Assembly (NCBI GenBank): GCA_022566435.1
Contig: JADFIX010000203.1
Span: 1-6,908 of the forward strand
Direction of reading: 5' to 3'
Source of the DNA: Planctomycetota bacterium
GTDB taxonomy: Bacteria; Planctomycetota; Phycisphaerae; UBA1845
Length of the DNA: 6,908 nucleotides
The position numbers and the translations under genes are program-made. This document shows positions 5,711 through 6,908 of the stretch, in pieces; position 1 is the stretch's first letter; the number at the start of each line of letters is the position of its first letter. The notes below the pieces were generated by a model. The model did no database searches. It was not told the origin of the DNA and saw nothing but the letters and a program-made list of their open reading frames with translations.

Positions 5711-5804
5711 GGCAGGCGGACCTCCATGCGGCCCTTGTTCAACCGCCAAGGGTGGTCTTGTGGTTTGCGCGCGGGCCGCGCCGACGCTGCCATCAGGAAT
5801 CACG

Positions 5805-6124
5805 ATGTTTCCCACGTTTCAGGTCCATATTCTAATGGGAGTGCGACAACGATCGCGTTGACGGCGTTGTGGGTGCCGATCCTGCTTTCGGCAGTGTTTG
5901 TGTTCATCGAAAGGTCCATCAGCCATGTGGTGATTCAGATCCACAAGGGCGATTACAAGAAGATTCCCGGCGACGAGCGTGTGATTGCCGAGATGAAGAG
6001 CCACGGGATTCAGCCGGGCACCTATACGTTCCCGTGCCCGGAATCGACGAAGGATATGGGTACGCCGGAGATGATCGAGAAGTACAAAAAAGGCCCAGTG
6101 GGGTTCATGGCCGTCTTCAAGTAG
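5805..6124 (+). CDS. Small membrane protein with HKGDYKKIP motif, apparent frameshift and short C-terminus
   Basis: The clear part is the frame from 5843 to the TAG at 6122-6124: a membrane helix (TALWVPILLSAVFVFI), ISHVVIQIHKGDYKKIPGDE, then VIAEMKSHGIQPGTYTFPCP, STKDMGTPEM and KKGPVGFMAVFK. I recall uncharacterised proteins with this membrane-helix/HK.DY/P.PE layout that continue into further membrane helices after the GPVGF segment; that continuation is missing here. The start is unclear. ATG 5805 has AGGA 6 nt upstream and begins a fitting hydrophobic stretch (MFPTFQVHILMGV), but in another frame; one missing G after 5843 would join the two. Alternatives are TTG 5858, just before TALW, or in-frame ATG 5726, whose extra residues look non-coding. 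Location would be the inner membrane; function unknown. The end overlaps the convergent TPR gene by 8 bp. Confidence 0.55.
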
Positions 6125-6908
6125 ACGGGGCCGCCGTGGGCTCAAACCCGACGCGGCGGAGCAAATCGGCGAATCGCGGGTCCGAATGCAGCGATTCGAG
6201 CTTCGGGTCTACCTTGAGGAGCCAGCTTAGATCCTGACCTCGCTCCTCAACGGCCAGGTCGAGCCACCGAAAGGCAGCATCCTCATCACCCAACCCGGCG
6301 TGAATGAAGGCGAAATCGTAGGCCGCGACGTACTGCGTCTTGGCGCGGCGCTTCAACTCGTCAAGAATACGCGCCGCTTGGTCCGACATCTTCGCGGCGG
6401 CATAAACGTAGGCGAGGGCGGTGACGTATTCGGTGGATCGCCCGCCCAGGGCAATGGCTTCGTTGATCTCGCTGATTGCCTCTTCGAACATCGCCTTCTC
6501 CGCGTAAGCCAACCCGAGTGTATAGTGGGCGTACGGGAAGTCGGGATCGAAGTCCAAGGTCTCAGCGCACTGTTCAATCACGTCGTCGAATCGGTGCGCT
6601 CGGTAATAAATCAAGCCGACGACGGTCTGAATGATCCGCGAAGCGGGATCAAGATCCCGTGCGCGTCTGATTTCTTTCAGCGCCTCGTCCACGCGGCCTT
6701 GGCTCGCAAGGAACTCGGCATACCACTGATAGCCCGTCGCATGACTGGGGTTAAGCTGAATCCCCCGTTTGAACTCCCTCTCCGCCCCCTGCCAGTCCCA
6801 CTCGTAGGACGCTTTGTACACCGCGAGCGCGATGTGGGCCTCGCCCAAGGTCTCGTCGAGGGCGATGGCCTGTTCGGCGTCCGCTCTGACCAACTTCCAT
6901 GAATATTC
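6117..6908 (-). CDS. TPR repeat protein, C-terminal part (probably of a TPR kinase or regulator), runs off right edge
   Basis: The frame is open from the right window edge to TGA at 6119-6117, giving 263 visible residues with no credible start inside the window (the first residues, EYSWKLVRADAEQA, are mid-repeat). About six tetratricopeptide repeats are visible: AHIALAVYKASYEWDWQGAE, ATGYQWYAEFLASQGRVDEA, IIQTVVGLIYYRAHRFDD, AHYTLGLAYAEKAMFEEAI, EYVTALAYVYAAAKMSDQA and VAAYDFAFIHAGLGDEDAAF. The closing LSWLLKVDPKLESLHSDPRF-ADLLRRVGF segment is characteristic of the ends of large proteins that carry an N-terminal serine/threonine kinase, adenylate-cyclase or winged-helix domain, in which the TPRs act as a protein-interaction scaffold. 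Which output domain is present cannot be known here. The last residues after RRVGF (EPTAAPST) exceed the usual end and overlap the convergent gene by 8 bp, suggesting a small junctional extension. Confidence 0.85.
   Translation of the reverse strand, partial: EYSWKLVRADAEQAIALDETLGEAHIALAVYKASYEWDWQGAEREFKRGIQLNPSHATGYQWYAEFLASQGRVDEALKEIRRARDLDPASRIIQTVVGLIYYRAHRFDDVIEQCAETLDFDPDFPYAHYTLGLAYAEKAMFEEAISEINEAIALGGRSTEYVTALAYVYAAAKMSDQAARILDELKRRAKTQYVAAYDFAFIHAGLGDEDAAFRWLDLAVEERGQDLSWLLKVDPKLESLHSDPRFADLLRRVGFEPTAAPST

Noticed and set aside
5680..5720. tRNA-like T-arm sequence on the minus strand (GGTTCGA within a hairpin)
   Set aside because: Only a hairpin is present; there is no acceptor stem, anticodon arm, D arm or correct 5-bp/7-nt T-arm geometry.
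6128..6160. Possible tRNA 3' end suggested by the GFEPT-like reading at the TPR gene's end
   Set aside because: No cloverleaf can be built around it on either strand.
1..6908. CRISPR array or tandem-repeat locus
   Set aside because: No regularly spaced direct repeats were seen; the only repeats are two dispersed hairpins and one pair of terminal inverted arms.

Overview
The window looks like an accessory or decaying stretch of a free-living, GC-rich bacterial chromosome. A Planctomycetota-like or Acidobacteriota-like host is the best guess. This rests on a gvs1-type ECF sigma factor sitting beside a serine/threonine-kinase-type TPR tail, a long TPR protein, a DUF1579 secreted protein, VOC proteins, and a secreted carboxypeptidase-regulatory-like/kelch protein. 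No rRNA, tRNA or single-copy marker gene is present, so the assignment is inference from gene content.

Left part (1-1720): a right-handed beta-helix protein enters from the left edge on the + strand and ends at 807. It meets, tail to tail, a minus-strand secreted protein (start 1472) with one carboxypeptidase-regulatory-like domain and the first kelch-type blades of a propeller. The two frames overlap by 250 bp, and the kelch protein loses recognisable sequence at about 865, so one or both ends are probably truncated. A 246-bp divergent intergenic region follows.

Middle part (1719-3818): an intact PepSY membrane protein is followed by the wreck of an ECF sigma factor/protein kinase pair. The sigma-factor frame (2567-3184) has a TAG at codon 39 where the family carries tyrosine. 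Immediately after it only the last 75-80 codons of what looks like the partner kinase's TPR tail remain (3256-3489). A CGCAGGC...GCCTGCG hairpin lies between them, about 20 bp from the apparent deletion scar. The next 329 bp hold no convincing gene.

Right part (3819-6908): three small intact genes lie in the same direction: a VOC protein, a PhnB-like VOC protein and a secreted DUF1579 protein. They are followed by a small membrane protein that seems frameshifted at its start and cut short at its end. A compact element of about 116 bp, with near-perfect 20-nt inverted arms and a TA (or CTAG) repeat at each end, sits exactly in the stop codon of the first VOC gene and also contains the CGCAGGC hairpin. 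The window ends in the C-terminal part of a minus-strand TPR protein that runs off the right edge and overlaps the membrane-protein frame by 8 bp.

I see no undescribed multi-gene defence or biosynthetic system. What stands out is erosion (nonsense codon, deletion, frameshift, truncations) together with two hairpin/mobile repeats placed at or close to gene ends. All family assignments are from sequence reading alone; no searches were run.
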